NCBI RefSeq assembly: GCF_027706145.1
Contig: NZ_JAQFWW010000006.1
Location: 1-64,000, forward strand
DNA: 64,000 bases
Reading direction: 5' to 3'
From: Bacillus changyiensis
GTDB taxonomy: Bacteria > Bacillota > Bacilli > Bacillales > Bacillaceae
Position 1 is the stretch's first letter, and each line of letters starts with the position of its first letter. Positions 54,654 to 63,655 of this stretch are shown here, piece by piece. The notes under the pieces are model-generated. The model searched no databases and had not been told where the DNA came from. It saw nothing but the letters and a program-made list of their open reading frames with translations. The position numbers and the translations under genes were made by a program.

Positions 54654-56024
54654 TTACATTTCTTTTATAACATCCTCAAGTTTCATTCCTCTTGATGCTT
54701 TAACAAGGATTAAATCCCCGGCTTCTGCTTTTTCGCTTAACAGCTGTTTAAGGTTCTCTTTCTGTTCACGACGGAAGTGGAATACGCGGTTTTCCGAGAA
54801 TGTTTGCAGAGCTCCTTTTGCAATGTATTCACTCAGTTCTCCATATGTGAAAACAAGATCGATTGCATCTCGGTTTATCGCCTTTCCAATATCTTCGTGG
54901 AAGGTTCGTTCCTGTTCTCCAAGTTCAAGCATATCACCAAGCACAACGATCTTCTTACCATATCCAGTCAGCTGTTCGACAAGCTCAATAGCCGCTTTCA
55001 TTGATGTTGGGCTCGCGTTATAAGCATCATTAATGATCGCCAGACCGCTGGAAGTTTTCATAAGTTCAAGTCTCATCCCCGTTACTTTTAGGTTTTTAAG
55101 ACCTTCCTCAAGCTTATCATCGGTAATCCCAAGAAGATCACCAACCGCAATTGCCGCCAAAGCATTTTTCACATTATGTTTTCCTAATACAGGGATATAG
55201 AAATGGTTGTCTATCCCCTTGACATCAAATGTAGTACCTTGGTCTGTCTGCTTCATCTTTTCCAATTGATAATCAAAAGCCGGATCTTCTCCAAATGTTT
55301 TCGTTTGGTATGGGGGATTCACAAGATTTTTTGACAGAAGTGGTTCATCCCCACTATAAATGAGTGTACCATCTTTCGAAAGGCCGCTTACAATTTCCAA
55401 CTTTGCTTCTGCAATCCCTTCTCTTGAACCAAGATCCTGAAGATGTGATTCTCCAATATTTGTGATCACTGCAGCATCCGGACGGGCAAGGCGACTGAGA
55501 AATTCAATTTCACCTTTCGCACTCATCCCCATTTCCAAAACAGCAATTTCGGTATCTTCAGGCATGGCAAGAAGAGTAAGGGGCAAACCGATATGATTAT
55601 TATAGTTTCCCTCTGTCTTATGAACCCGATAAACGGTTTGTAGAACAGCATGAATCATATCTTTTGTTGTTGTTTTTCCATTTGAACCAGTCACACCAAT
55701 TACTTTGGTTGGTAGTTGCTCGCGATAGGCTTTCGCAAGTCTTTGGAGAGCTTTAAGTGTATCATCAACCACAATCACCGCATGCCCTTGAGGAGGATTC
55801 GGTTCATCTTGATTCCACAACACCGCTGCTACACCTTCCTGAAAAGCTTGTTTTACAAAAGCATGGCCATTGAAACGCTCACCAGTTAGTGGGATAAACA
55901 ACTGCTCTTTCGCCAATCTTCTTGAATCTGTTGAAACGCCTTTTACCATACAGTCGCTAAATGCTTCATCCAGAATGATTCCTTCTGCCATCTTGGCAAT
56001 GTCTTTAACCGTTCTCTTGATCAT
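54654..56024 (-). CDS. murF: UDP-MurNAc-tripeptide D-Ala-D-Ala ligase
   Basis: 456 residues of the Mur ligase fold: ATP loop GVTGSNGKTTTKD (near 106), then central motifs EMGMSAKGEI and NDAYNASPTSM (near 330). It adds D-Ala-D-Ala, made by the upstream ddl, to the cytoplasmic peptidoglycan precursor. A terminator lies between ddl and murF, so some transcripts are separate. Confidence 0.95.
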   Translation of the reverse strand: MIKRTVKDIAKMAEGIILDEAFSDCMVKGVSTDSRRLAKEQLFIPLTGERFNGHAFVKQAFQEGVAAVLWNQDEPNPPQGHAVIVVDDTLKALQRLAKAYREQLPTKVIGVTGSNGKTTTKDMIHAVLQTVYRVHKTEGNYNNHIGLPLTLLAMPEDTEIAVLEMGMSAKGEIEFLSRLARPDAAVITNIGESHLQDLGSREGIAEAKLEIVSGLSKDGTLIYSGDEPLLSKNLVNPPYQTKTFGEDPAFDYQLEKMKQTDQGTTFDVKGIDNHFYIPVLGKHNVKNALAAIAVGDLLGITDDKLEEGLKNLKVTGMRLELMKTSSGLAIINDAYNASPTSMKAAIELVEQLTGYGKKIVVLGDMLELGEQERTFHEDIGKAINRDAIDLVFTYGELSEYIAKGALQTFSENRVFHFRREQKENLKQLLSEKAEAGDLILVKASRGMKLEDVIKEM

Positions 56025-56053
56025 GTTTGACCCTCTCTTTCTCCAGCAATGAA

Positions 56054-56089
56054 AAAAGACACTATCCCAAAAAAGAGATAGTGTCTTTC
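56054..56089 (-). terminator. Terminator between ddl and murF
   Basis: AAAGACACTATC/GATAGTGTCTTT with a nine-base loop, followed by TTTT on the minus strand. Confidence 0.85.
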
Positions 56090-56112
56090 ACGGTCTCTAG
56101 ACCTAACTGGGA

Positions 56113-57192
56113 TTAAAATGTATGTTTAATCTGCTGTTTTTCCTCATGTCGCTCTATCGCTAAAGTGACAAGTCTTTCGATTAGATCGGAGTATTCAATT
56201 CCGGACTGCTTCCACAAGAGAGGAAACATACTGAACGGGGTAAATCCAGGCATTGTGTTGACTTCGTTAATTAACACTTTCCCTTCACTTGTTAAGAAAA
56301 AGTCTGCTCTAACAAGACCAGAACCGTCAATTGCTTGAAAAGCCTTTATAGCCATATCACGAATGGTTTCGTATTCATCTTCTGATATAGAAGCTGGAAT
56401 AAGTAAGTCTGTGTCACCATCTTCATATTTTGCTTTGTAATCATAAAAATCTTTTTTCGGAGCGATTTCCCCAACAACAGAACACATTGGTTCATCATTT
56501 CCTAAGACACCGATCTCTATTTCTCGACCGATGACACCTTCTTCAACAACAATCTTCCGGTCATATTGGAAAGCCAATTGAAAAGCTTGATCAAGCTCTT
56601 CACGGTTCCGACATTTGCTGATCCCAACACTTGAACCGAGGTTTGCCGGTTTAACGAAACATGGGTAACCGAGTTCTGCTTCTACTTTGAGAAAGCTTGC
56701 TTCTTTTGAAGTTTTCCAATTGTTTTTCACAAAGAATAAATATTTTACCTGCTCAAGTCCTACTTGGGCAAACAGTTGTTTCATGACGACTTTATCCATT
56801 CCCGCTGAAGAAGCTAAAACACCATTTCCGACATAAGGAATATTTAACAGTTCAAGCATGCCTTGAATGGTACCATCTTCACCATTTGGTCCGTGTAATA
56901 GCGGAAACACAACATCAATTGGCTCTTCATTAGACAATCCTGGAAACATATCACGGTTTAAAATAGCCGGAGAAAAAGTCTGTCCTGTCTGTTCAAGTTG
57001 AAGCATTTTTACATTTGATACAGGTTCTGATAGCTGCGGTCCTTTTAGCCATTCACCTTTTTCTGTAATGTAAATCGGGTGTATATCAAATTTTTCGGTA
57101 TCTAATGCTTTAATGACGGCTAATGCGGTTTGCAGGGAAACATTATGCTCTGCTGATTTTCCGCCGTACACCAATCCTAATCTTGTCTTCAC
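56113..57192 (-). CDS. ddl: D-alanine--D-alanine ligase
   Basis: 359 residues, ATP-grasp. N-terminal [16 protein letters not shown] (near 8), [14 protein letters not shown] (near 94), the loop [15 protein letters not shown] (near 175) and metal-binding [17 protein letters not shown] (near 312). The phenylalanine before SMFP marks a standard D-Ala-D-Ala type, not a D-lactate type, if the tyrosine/phenylalanine rule is applied elsewhere in the active site (not verified). Makes D-Ala-D-Ala from the product of Alr. Confidence 0.95.
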   Translation of the reverse strand: MKTRLGLVYGGKSAEHNVSLQTALAVIKALDTEKFDIHPIYITEKGEWLKGPQLSEPVSNVKMLQLEQTGQTFSPAILNRDMFPGLSNEEPIDVVFPLLHGPNGEDGTIQGMLELLNIPYVGNGVLASSAGMDKVVMKQLFAQVGLEQVKYLFFVKNNWKTSKEASFLKVEAELGYPCFVKPANLGSSVGISKCRNREELDQAFQLAFQYDRKIVVEEGVIGREIEIGVLGNDEPMCSVVGEIAPKKDFYDYKAKYEDGDTDLLIPASISEDEYETIRDMAIKAFQAIDGSGLVRADFFLTSEGKVLINEVNTMPGFTPFSMFPLLWKQSGIEYSDLIERLVTLAIERHEEKQQIKHTF

Positions 57193-57338
57193 TTCGTACT
57201 CCCCCTACTGGATTCATCTTTACTATCTTATCATTTTCCGTGGAAAATGATCTAATATTTTAGGAAAAGGAATAAGCATTTAAATGTCATTCCTTTTCAT
57301 TTTATATTAAAATGGCATGAAAAAGGAGAGGATGCTAA

Positions 57339-57659
57339 TTGAAAAAAATCACAACAAAAGCACAATTCGATGACATCATACAAGGTGATCAAGAAACGAT
57401 CATAAAATTTTACGCCGACTGGTGCCCTGACTGCACCCGAATGAATATGTTTATCGGCGACATCCTTCAGACTTACCAAGGACATGAGTGGTATGAACTA
57501 AATAAAGATGACCTACCAGAGCTTGCTGAAAAATACCAAGTGATGGGTATTCCGAGCCTTTTAATTTTCAAAGAAGGTAAAAAAATAGGCCATCTTCATA
57601 GTGCAAATGCGAAAACACCAGAAGAGGTCAGCAAGTTTTTATCTGAACATATTCACTAA
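57339..57659 (+). CDS. ydbP: Thioredoxin-like protein YdbP
   Basis: 106 residues from a TTG with AAGGAGAGG upstream. One thioredoxin fold with active site WCPDC (28-32) and cis-proline in MGIPSLL (near 74). WCPDC differs from the WCGPC of TrxA, which suggests a specialised thiol-disulfide role. No partner gene nearby. Confidence 0.9.
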   Translation: MKKITTKAQFDDIIQGDQETIIKFYADWCPDCTRMNMFIGDILQTYQGHEWYELNKDDLPELAEKYQVMGIPSLLIFKEGKKIGHLHSANAKTPEEVSKFLSEHIH

Positions 57660-57719
57660 TGCTCCCCTTATTCATCCAATATATTATAGACGAGATCAAC
57701 GTTAAAATCGTTTCAAATT

Positions 57720-57758
57720 CCGGTAAAGGTTACAAAGGAAGGCCTTGCCGGTTTTTTT
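57720..57758 (+). terminator. Terminator after ydbP
   Basis: CCGGTAAAGG pairs with CCTTGCCGG, followed by TTTTTTT. Confidence 0.8.
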
Positions 57759-57774
57759 AGTAATGCTTCTTCCT

Positions 57775-57814
57775 TTACATTCCCTCAGATTCTTTTGTAT
57801 AATAACGATTCTCA
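57775..57814 (+). promoter_or_regulatory. Promoter with Fur-type box before the fbp gene
   Basis: TTACAT (57775-57780), 17 bases, TATAAT (57798-57803). TAATAACGATTCTCA at 57800-57814, read on the minus strand, matches 12 of 15 bases of the Fur box TGATAATNATTATCA and covers the -10. Confidence 0.65.
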
Positions 57815-57847
57815 ATTAGAATAACAATATTTGTGAGGTGAATGTAT

Positions 57848-58006
57848 TTGGCCCCTCAATTACGAAAAGCGGTCGAAGCGAGAAAAAAACACTTGATCAA
57901 GCAACTAATTCAACTCGGTTTATATAAAAAGTCAGAACGCCACCTTTATGAACTATCTTTGAGCGAGCTTGAAAGAGAATACAAATCTCTTCAAAAAACC
58001 GATTAA
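57848..58006 (+). CDS. Fur-regulated basic protein (Fbp family)
   Basis: 52 residues from a TTG with GAGGTG seven bases upstream (an ATG at 57842 is too close). LRKAVEARKKHLIKQLIQLG and LYELSLSELEREYKSL match the FbpA-type family from memory. Very basic N-terminal half. Fbp proteins help the small RNA FsrA to spare iron in B. subtilis. Position between ydbP and ydbM corresponds to ydbN (fbpB). A Fur-type site lies on the promoter, so it should be induced by iron starvation. Confidence 0.75.
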   Translation: MAPQLRKAVEARKKHLIKQLIQLGLYKKSERHLYELSLSELEREYKSLQKTD

Positions 58007-58017
58007 TCATAATGAAA

Positions 58018-58043
58018 GAAGCCGGCAGAAAACCCGGCTTCTC
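58018..58043. terminator. Hairpin between convergent fbp and ydbM genes
   Basis: AGAAGCCGG/CCGGCTTCT with a seven- to eight-base loop. T-rich tail on the minus strand (TTTCATT), weak on the plus strand. Confidence 0.6.
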
Positions 58044-58055
58044 CCTAGCAGCACA

Positions 58056-59207
58056 TTATGTTTCATTAAATGCCATTCCCGCTAATTTTGAAATGGTTGC
58101 ATCATCCATTGGCGGGTTATGGAGGCCAGCCCGAACATCACGATAATACCGTTGCAAAGGATTCGTCCTCGCCAGACTTTTCGCTCCAACGACTCTCATC
58201 GCTTTATCAACAACATGAATAGCTGAATTTGTCACTGTGTATTTAACGGCACCCAGTTCTCCCTTTATTTGCCTGCGTCGCTTCGAATCATCGTAAAGTT
58301 CTGCGACATGATACAAAAAATGGCGGGCTTTGATGAGCTCTAGGTCAATTTCCCCAATTTGACGCTGAACTGCTTGTACATCTTTTATTGGCACTTTCAG
58401 ACTATTAGGTTGATATTCTTTTGCAAATTGAACTGCATAATCTCTAGCTGCTTGGGCGATCCCAAGGTAGACAGCCGGGATATGCAAAAGCCAGCCGTTT
58501 ATTTTATCTGTTCTTTTTTTCGTTTGAAGCTCAACTAACATAGAGAAATCAAGGCGGACATTTGTCATAATAAGATCATGACTCCCTGTCCCTCTCATTG
58601 CCATCATATCCCATGTTTCCTCAATCATGACCCCATCGGTATCTTTGTGGATCAAAAAAACGCCGATCGATTGTTTTTCATCAATCCATGCCGTTACGAG
58701 AAAGTAATCAAGAACCGGTGACATCGTTGTAAATGTTTTTCTGCCATTTACAACCCAACCATCATCTGTCTTGACAGCAAATGTTCCAGGACGACCGCCT
58801 CTTGTTGGACTACCCGTCTGTGCTTCACTAGCGGCCCGGTTGATAAGCGCTCCATTTAATACTTTTTCAGACACGAAGTTGAACACATTGGAATCCCAGC
58901 TGTTTCCTTCAGCCAATTCTCCCATCACACTCAAGTGCCAGCCGATGCTCAGTGCGGTCGGCCCATCCCCTTTTGCAAGTCTTTCTTGTAATAACAGCAT
59001 GTCATAAAGCTTGATACCTTCACCGCCCTGTTCCTTGGCAACAGTTAATGCGGTATAACCTGAATCGCGTAATCTTTCAATATGCTCTTTCGGAAATAAA
59101 GCGTGTTCGTCATAATAAGCTGCCGACTTTTCAAATTCATCGGCTAACTTTCCAATTTTCTCAAGCCACTCCTGTTGTTTCACGTTTTTTACAAATATAG
59201 AGTTCAC
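58056..59207 (-). CDS. ydbM: Acyl-CoA dehydrogenase-family protein YdbM
   Basis: 383 residues from GTG 59207 (GGGGGA six bases upstream). FAD-binding blocks VNGRKTFTTMSPV (near 150) and TGSHDLIMTNV (near 205), followed by the C-terminal helical bundle. The position of the catalytic glutamate is not clear by eye. It may act on a short or branched acyl-CoA or be a flavin-dependent monooxygenase-like member such as those of sulfur metabolism. Confidence 0.85.
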   Translation of the reverse strand: MNSIFVKNVKQQEWLEKIGKLADEFEKSAAYYDEHALFPKEHIERLRDSGYTALTVAKEQGGEGIKLYDMLLLQERLAKGDGPTALSIGWHLSVMGELAEGNSWDSNVFNFVSEKVLNGALINRAASEAQTGSPTRGGRPGTFAVKTDDGWVVNGRKTFTTMSPVLDYFLVTAWIDEKQSIGVFLIHKDTDGVMIEETWDMMAMRGTGSHDLIMTNVRLDFSMLVELQTKKRTDKINGWLLHIPAVYLGIAQAARDYAVQFAKEYQPNSLKVPIKDVQAVQRQIGEIDLELIKARHFLYHVAELYDDSKRRRQIKGELGAVKYTVTNSAIHVVDKAMRVVGAKSLARTNPLQRYYRDVRAGLHNPPMDDATISKLAGMAFNET

Positions 59208-59330
59208 TAGGCATCCCCCATACAATTCCGATTAATTTAATAAGTATTATAGTTTCCAAAAAGCGGATCTGCAACATATTGGATTCAACATGAACTGAAA
59301 TGACCGGGCAACCTCTTCCTTTCAAACGCT

Positions 59331-60098
59331 TTATATCTTTATATCTCTTTTACAGAAACTCCACCAAGCGAGACCAATAAAGCAAGCAAAATGAATGAAA
59401 ATGATAAAAAGTGAAAATAAAGGGGTCATTCCTGGAAAAAGCGGTTTTGCATGTTCAGCATATTGCCTAAAATCGGTGTTGGCAAACAACAACCATTTTC
59501 CCCAGGGCTCTTCTAGATAGGCTGTAATTGAAACAAGAACTTTTGCACTATACAGCACAACAATCGAGACCATCATGCTAAGTGCACTGCTCCTAAACAA
59601 AGCTGAACATAAAAAGGCAAAGGTGATCATAAGAAAGACTTCAAGCCATTGTGTACCGATTAGCTTTAACGTGTTAGAAAATAAGGATTCGGCTTTTGCA
59701 TCAAACTTTGTTCCAAAAAAGAGTAAACCAAATAATAAAGAAAGTCCGTAATAAAACAAAAATAGCCACATACTTACCAATATACTTGTCATCAATTTGG
59801 CAAATAAAATTCTTTCTCTTTTGACAGGGCGGATCAGCAAAAACTTTATCGTCTTTTTATCATATTCAAAGGAAATAATTGAAGCCGCCACTACAATCGA
59901 AAATCCCTGTAAAAGAATTTGTAAGTGGGTGGCAAATGAAAAATAACCGATAAAATGATCTTCCACACCCGCTCCGACTATGATTTGTCTTATAACCAAA
60001 GCGAGCGAAAATTGTAAAATGACAAGAGATGCGAGCGATACTAAAGTGACTTTTCGCTTTAGTAGTTTATAATGTTCATTTTGAATTAATTTGTACAT
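59331..60098 (-). CDS. ydbK: ABC-2 type permease YdbK
   Basis: 255 residues from ATG 60098 (GGGAGGGG upstream) with six hydrophobic segments in the ABC-2 pattern (N-terminal KLLKRKVTL cytoplasmic helix, then segments near 20-40, 60-85, 105-140, 150-175, 180-200 and 225-250). Partner of YdbJ; the two genes overlap by 23 bases. Substrate unknown. Confidence 0.85.
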   Translation of the reverse strand: MYKLIQNEHYKLLKRKVTLVSLASLVILQFSLALVIRQIIVGAGVEDHFIGYFSFATHLQILLQGFSIVVAASIISFEYDKKTIKFLLIRPVKRERILFAKLMTSILVSMWLFLFYYGLSLLFGLLFFGTKFDAKAESLFSNTLKLIGTQWLEVFLMITFAFLCSALFRSSALSMMVSIVVLYSAKVLVSITAYLEEPWGKWLLFANTDFRQYAEHAKPLFPGMTPLFSLFIIFIHFACFIGLAWWSFCKRDIKI

Positions 60099-61014
60099 CA
60101 GAACCCCTCCCTTCCCTAACATTTGTTAAAGCCATATATTCATCTTCAAGAGACAGTTTACATTGCGTAATTGAAAAAACATCAAGACCCGCCGTGACAA
60201 GTTGTTTATTCAAACTAGGGATGTCCGCTTTTGCTACTTGAACAGCCAACAGATTTCTTTCAATCTTCACGTTGTAGCCATGTTCTTTTAGCCACTTGAG
60301 CGCTTGATCACGGGGTTCTACTTCAAGAAGCGTTTTTTCTTGGTTTTGTTTTTCCGTCAAGCTAACAGCTGATTTTACCTTGCCATGCTGGATGATGATC
60401 ACCCTATCGCATAAGTCTTCGACTTCCTTTAATAAATGTGTCGCAAAGACAATAGCCGTTTCATCTTGTTCAGCAAGTTCCCGTAAATGTTCACGAAAAT
60501 CTTTCATTCCAGCTGGATCCAAACCATTTGTCGGTTCATCCAAAATCAACAGTTTTGGACGCTGAAGAATCGCTTGAGCAATTCCTAAACGTTGTCTCAT
60601 CCCAAGTGAATAGGTTTTCACTTTATGATGAATCACTTGTTCAAGACCGACCCGTCCAATCACCTCATTTAGCCTATTTTGGCTGATTTCCGCATACATT
60701 TTCGCATATAGATTAAGGTTTTCATAGCCTGTAAGATACGGATAAAATTCTGGATTTTCCACAATGGCGCCCACAGCTTGGATCGCTTTTTCAAACTGAC
60801 GGTCAATCGAAAAACCATTGATGAAAATGTCTCCACTGCTCTTTTTGATTAAACCTGTTAACAGTTTGATAAGCGTTGTTTTTCCTGAACCATTAGGACC
60901 AAGTAGACCAACGATTTCTCCCTTTTTGACTGTAAAATCAATGTCTTTCAATATCGGACGGCCATCAATGACTTTATCAATACTTTTTATTTGTAAAACA
61001 GGATGCTTTGTCAT
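60076..61014 (-). CDS. ydbJ: ABC transporter ATPase YdbJ
   Basis: 312 residues from ATG 61014 (AAGGAGAA upstream). Walker A GPNGSGKTT (near 41), signature LGMRQRLGIAQAI (near 135), Walker B LLILDEPTNGLDP (near 154) and switch histidine ATHLL. LGMRQR in place of LSGGQ is typical of the BcrA-type, bacitracin-export-like ATPases. With YdbK it should form a drug- or peptide-type exporter. Confidence 0.9.
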   Translation of the reverse strand: MTKHPVLQIKSIDKVIDGRPILKDIDFTVKKGEIVGLLGPNGSGKTTLIKLLTGLIKKSSGDIFINGFSIDRQFEKAIQAVGAIVENPEFYPYLTGYENLNLYAKMYAEISQNRLNEVIGRVGLEQVIHHKVKTYSLGMRQRLGIAQAILQRPKLLILDEPTNGLDPAGMKDFREHLRELAEQDETAIVFATHLLKEVEDLCDRVIIIQHGKVKSAVSLTEKQNQEKTLLEVEPRDQALKWLKEHGYNVKIERNLLAVQVAKADIPSLNKQLVTAGLDVFSITQCKLSLEDEYMALTNVREGRGSDVQINSK

Positions 61015-61041
61015 AACAATTCTCCTTTTTTTCAAAAAAAA

Positions 61042-61072
61042 ATAAACAGTGCCCAAAAAGACACTGTTTGAT
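61042..61072 (-). terminator. Terminator after the cation symporter gene's upstream neighbour boundary
   Basis: Minus strand AACAGTG/CACTGTT with a ten-base loop, followed by TATTTTTTTTT. It lies just downstream of the symporter gene (stop at 61085), separating it from ydbJ. Confidence 0.85.
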
Positions 61073-61084
61073 TATATCATTTTT

Positions 61085-62329
61085 CTAGGCAGACACGTCT
61101 GAATGTGGCGCTTCAATCTTGCCATGCTTTTTCTCTGTTTCAGAGACAATGACGGCACATGCTGCATCTCCTGTTATATTGACAGCTGTTCGGATCATAT
61201 CTAATAGACGGTCAATTCCCAAAATTAGCCCAATTCCAGCTACAGGGAGATCAACTGATTGAAGAACCATCGCTAACAGGATTAAACCGACTCCTGGGAC
61301 CCCTGCAGTTCCAATGCTAGCCAATACGGCTGTCAACACGACCATGATCAATTGTGTGAATGTTAGATCTTGACCGTAAACTTGTGCGATAAACACGGTC
61401 GCGACCCCTTGCATAATCGCTGTTCCATCCATATTGATCGTCGCTCCAAGCGGCTGTACAAAACTGCTGATCGGTTCAGGAACTTTTAGTTTTCTTTGCG
61501 CAACATCCATTGAAATCGGCAATGTTGCATTACTGCTTGATGTACTAAAGCCAACAAGCATCACCTCTGAAAAATCTTTAAAGAATGTTAACGGATTTCG
61601 TTTAGCAAGTAAGGCGATTGTTGAACCGTAAGTGACGATTGCATGGATGAAAAGCGCCAAGACAACAACAATCATATAAAGACCCATCGCTTTAATGGCA
61701 TCCCATCCCTGACTGCCAATCGCTGTTGCGATTAATCCGAAAGTTCCGAATGGTGCGAATTTCATAACGAGATTGACGAGATACATCATCAAATCATTAC
61801 CTTGCTCGACCACTCTCAGCAAAGCATCTGCTTTTTTGCCAAGTACTGTAATACCAAAACCGACTAATATGGAGAAAGCAATAATTTGAAGCATATTCCC
61901 TTCAGCCATTGCTTGAACGGGGTTCGTCGGAATGATATTAAGCAGTGTTTCGGCAATACTCGGTGCTTTTTCAGCTGAAAACTCCGCGGCACTTTTATCA
62001 TAACTTCCGATTGTTCCAGGCTTAATGATCAATGCTAAAGAAAGTCCGATTGTAATAGCGACTGCTGTTGTCACTAGAAAATAAGAGATCGTTTTCGCAC
62101 CGATTCTTCCAAGTTTTTTTGGATCTCCAAGACCGGCAACTCCTAGAGTAAGAGAAAAGAACACGATTGGAACGACAAGCATCTTGATTAGATTTAGAAA
62201 GATCGTACCAAGCGGTCCGAACAAAAATGTATTGAGCTTGTCAAATAGATCCGGTGAAGTAACATTTAAAATAATTCCGACAACTGCACCTAGTATTAAA
62301 GAAATGATAATCTTTGTAGCTAACTTCAT
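61085..62329 (-). CDS. Dicarboxylate/amino acid:cation symporter (DAACS family)
   Basis: 414 residues from ATG 62329 (GGGGATG upstream). Hallmarks are the serine-rich hairpin GFSTSSSNATLP (near 265), NMDGTAIMQG (near 304) and the last helix MIRTAVNITGDAACAVIV with the aspartate that binds the amino group. It imports glutamate, aspartate or C4-dicarboxylates with sodium or protons. It stands where B. subtilis has dctP next to ydbI but looks less like DctP than like amino-acid carriers, and no dctS-dctR genes are seen. A c-di-AMP riboswitch controls it. Confidence 0.9.
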   Translation of the reverse strand: MKLATKIIISLILGAVVGIILNVTSPDLFDKLNTFLFGPLGTIFLNLIKMLVVPIVFFSLTLGVAGLGDPKKLGRIGAKTISYFLVTTAVAITIGLSLALIIKPGTIGSYDKSAAEFSAEKAPSIAETLLNIIPTNPVQAMAEGNMLQIIAFSILVGFGITVLGKKADALLRVVEQGNDLMMYLVNLVMKFAPFGTFGLIATAIGSQGWDAIKAMGLYMIVVVLALFIHAIVTYGSTIALLAKRNPLTFFKDFSEVMLVGFSTSSSNATLPISMDVAQRKLKVPEPISSFVQPLGATINMDGTAIMQGVATVFIAQVYGQDLTFTQLIMVVLTAVLASIGTAGVPGVGLILLAMVLQSVDLPVAGIGLILGIDRLLDMIRTAVNITGDAACAVIVSETEKKHGKIEAPHSDVSA

Positions 62330-62345
62330 TGAAGCATCCCCTTTC

Positions 62346-62380
62346 CAAAAAAAGTCCATGAGAGATCTCTCATGGACTTT
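62346..62380 (-). terminator. Riboswitch-linked terminator
   Basis: A perfect 15-bp inverted repeat AAAGTCCATGAGAGA/TCTCTCATGGACTTT at 62351-62380, followed by TTTT on the minus strand, between the riboswitch and the ribosome site. Confidence 0.9.
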
Positions 62381-62414
62381 ACCATTTTTAATTTTGGTTC
62401 CACATGACTCTCTT

Positions 62415-62535
62415 CACGTTGATGAGGTTAGCTGACGGGTTCGGACGAAGAGATGTCCGTCTCTCAGTTCTCCGTGAACTGAGAAATTCACCCCAAATGA
62501 TCGGGTCCCCCACTCCTTAATAAGGATTAAACGTG
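62415..62535 (-). promoter_or_regulatory. c-di-AMP riboswitch (ydaO/yuaA type)
   Basis: On the minus strand the conserved strings GGGGGACCCGATCA, TTGGGGTGAATTT, CGAACCCGTCAGCTAACCTC occur in the order of the ydaO class, and CACGTT/AACGTG close the outer stem. Binding of c-di-AMP in this class favours the terminator that follows, so the symporter should be turned off when c-di-AMP is high. Confidence 0.9.
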
Positions 62536-62614
62536 TGGCGCTATAATGTTATATTACATTTATACCTGAAAATTCGAAAAATGTAAACAAAATTTTTATA
62601 TTTACAATTATTTG

Positions 62615-63655
62615 CTATTTTCCGGTGACAGACGCCCTATTTTCTTCTTTATTTGTAACATTCAGGATATCTAAAACAAACACAAAAATTGGAATCCCAA
62701 TAATCAATCCCCAAATCCCGATAAAATGTTCAGAAAAAATTAAGACGATAAATGTGAAAAAGATAGGTAATTCCGTTTTCGCCGACATCAATTTCGGATT
62801 GAGAAAATACGTTTCAATTGCGTGAACGATCATGATGACCAACACCATTGAAAAGATATAGGCGACGCCGCCAATACTATAGGCAATTATACTTAACGGA
62901 ATGAGAGAGATCACAACACCGGCAACGGGAATTAAGCCGAGGAAAAACACCATGACTGCCAGACCAAAAAGCTGGGGAAATCCCATAAATGCAAGGGCAA
63001 TCGTTGTTAATGCACAATTGACAGTCGCAATGATGAACTGGGCTTCAATGACTTTACCAAATGTACTTGTGAATTTCTTTCCAAAGTAAGCAAACTCTTC
63101 ATAAAATGAAGCGACTTTACTCGTCTTGAATTTATCCATTAAGTTGATAACTTTATCTTTTTCAATTAGGAAGAACATACTGAGAATTAAAGACATGACA
63201 ACCTGTATGCCAAATGTGCTGATATCTGTTATATATTCATAGATAAAATTAAATCCTTTTTCAAAATAGGCCGACAGATTAATATCACCAAACATATCGG
63301 TAACCATATCAAGAAATGGAATGCTATCAGGATGTGCGGCAATATATTTCCCTCTTCTAATAAGCTGCTGAATCTGCTCGACGATCACTGGATAAAACAT
63401 GATTCCACCAATCGTAAGTCCGATGGCCAATGCTAAGTATAATAAAGATATAATGAGTTTTTGACTGACATTCATAAAACGATTCAAGAAATTTCTGATG
63501 ACATTCTCTAAACGGTTCATTAAAAACGTAAAAATAAACGTAAGTAGTATCAGATTGATCATACTGCTAAATAAATATAAAATTCCCGCCGACACAACAA
63601 AAACAAAAAAACGCCTAACCCCAGAATGTTGAAAAAATTTAAACAACGCTGCCAT
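62615..63655 (-). CDS. ydbI: AI-2E family membrane protein YdbI
   Basis: 346 residues with about seven to eight hydrophobic segments and the family stretch FLGLIPVAGVVISLIPLSII (near 220-245) and HAIETYFLNPKLM (near 268). Despite the family name, most members are not AI-2 exporters, and some act as sodium/proton antiporters. Start ATG 63655 has only a weak ribosome site nearby (GAGAGTG). Last gene in the window, with the same neighbours as in B. subtilis. Confidence 0.85.
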   Translation of the reverse strand: MAALFKFFQHSGVRRFFVFVVSAGILYLFSSMINLILLTFIFTFLMNRLENVIRNFLNRFMNVSQKLIISLLYLALAIGLTIGGIMFYPVIVEQIQQLIRRGKYIAAHPDSIPFLDMVTDMFGDINLSAYFEKGFNFIYEYITDISTFGIQVVMSLILSMFFLIEKDKVINLMDKFKTSKVASFYEEFAYFGKKFTSTFGKVIEAQFIIATVNCALTTIALAFMGFPQLFGLAVMVFFLGLIPVAGVVISLIPLSIIAYSIGGVAYIFSMVLVIMIVHAIETYFLNPKLMSAKTELPIFFTFIVLIFSEHFIGIWGLIIGIPIFVFVLDILNVTNKEENRASVTGK

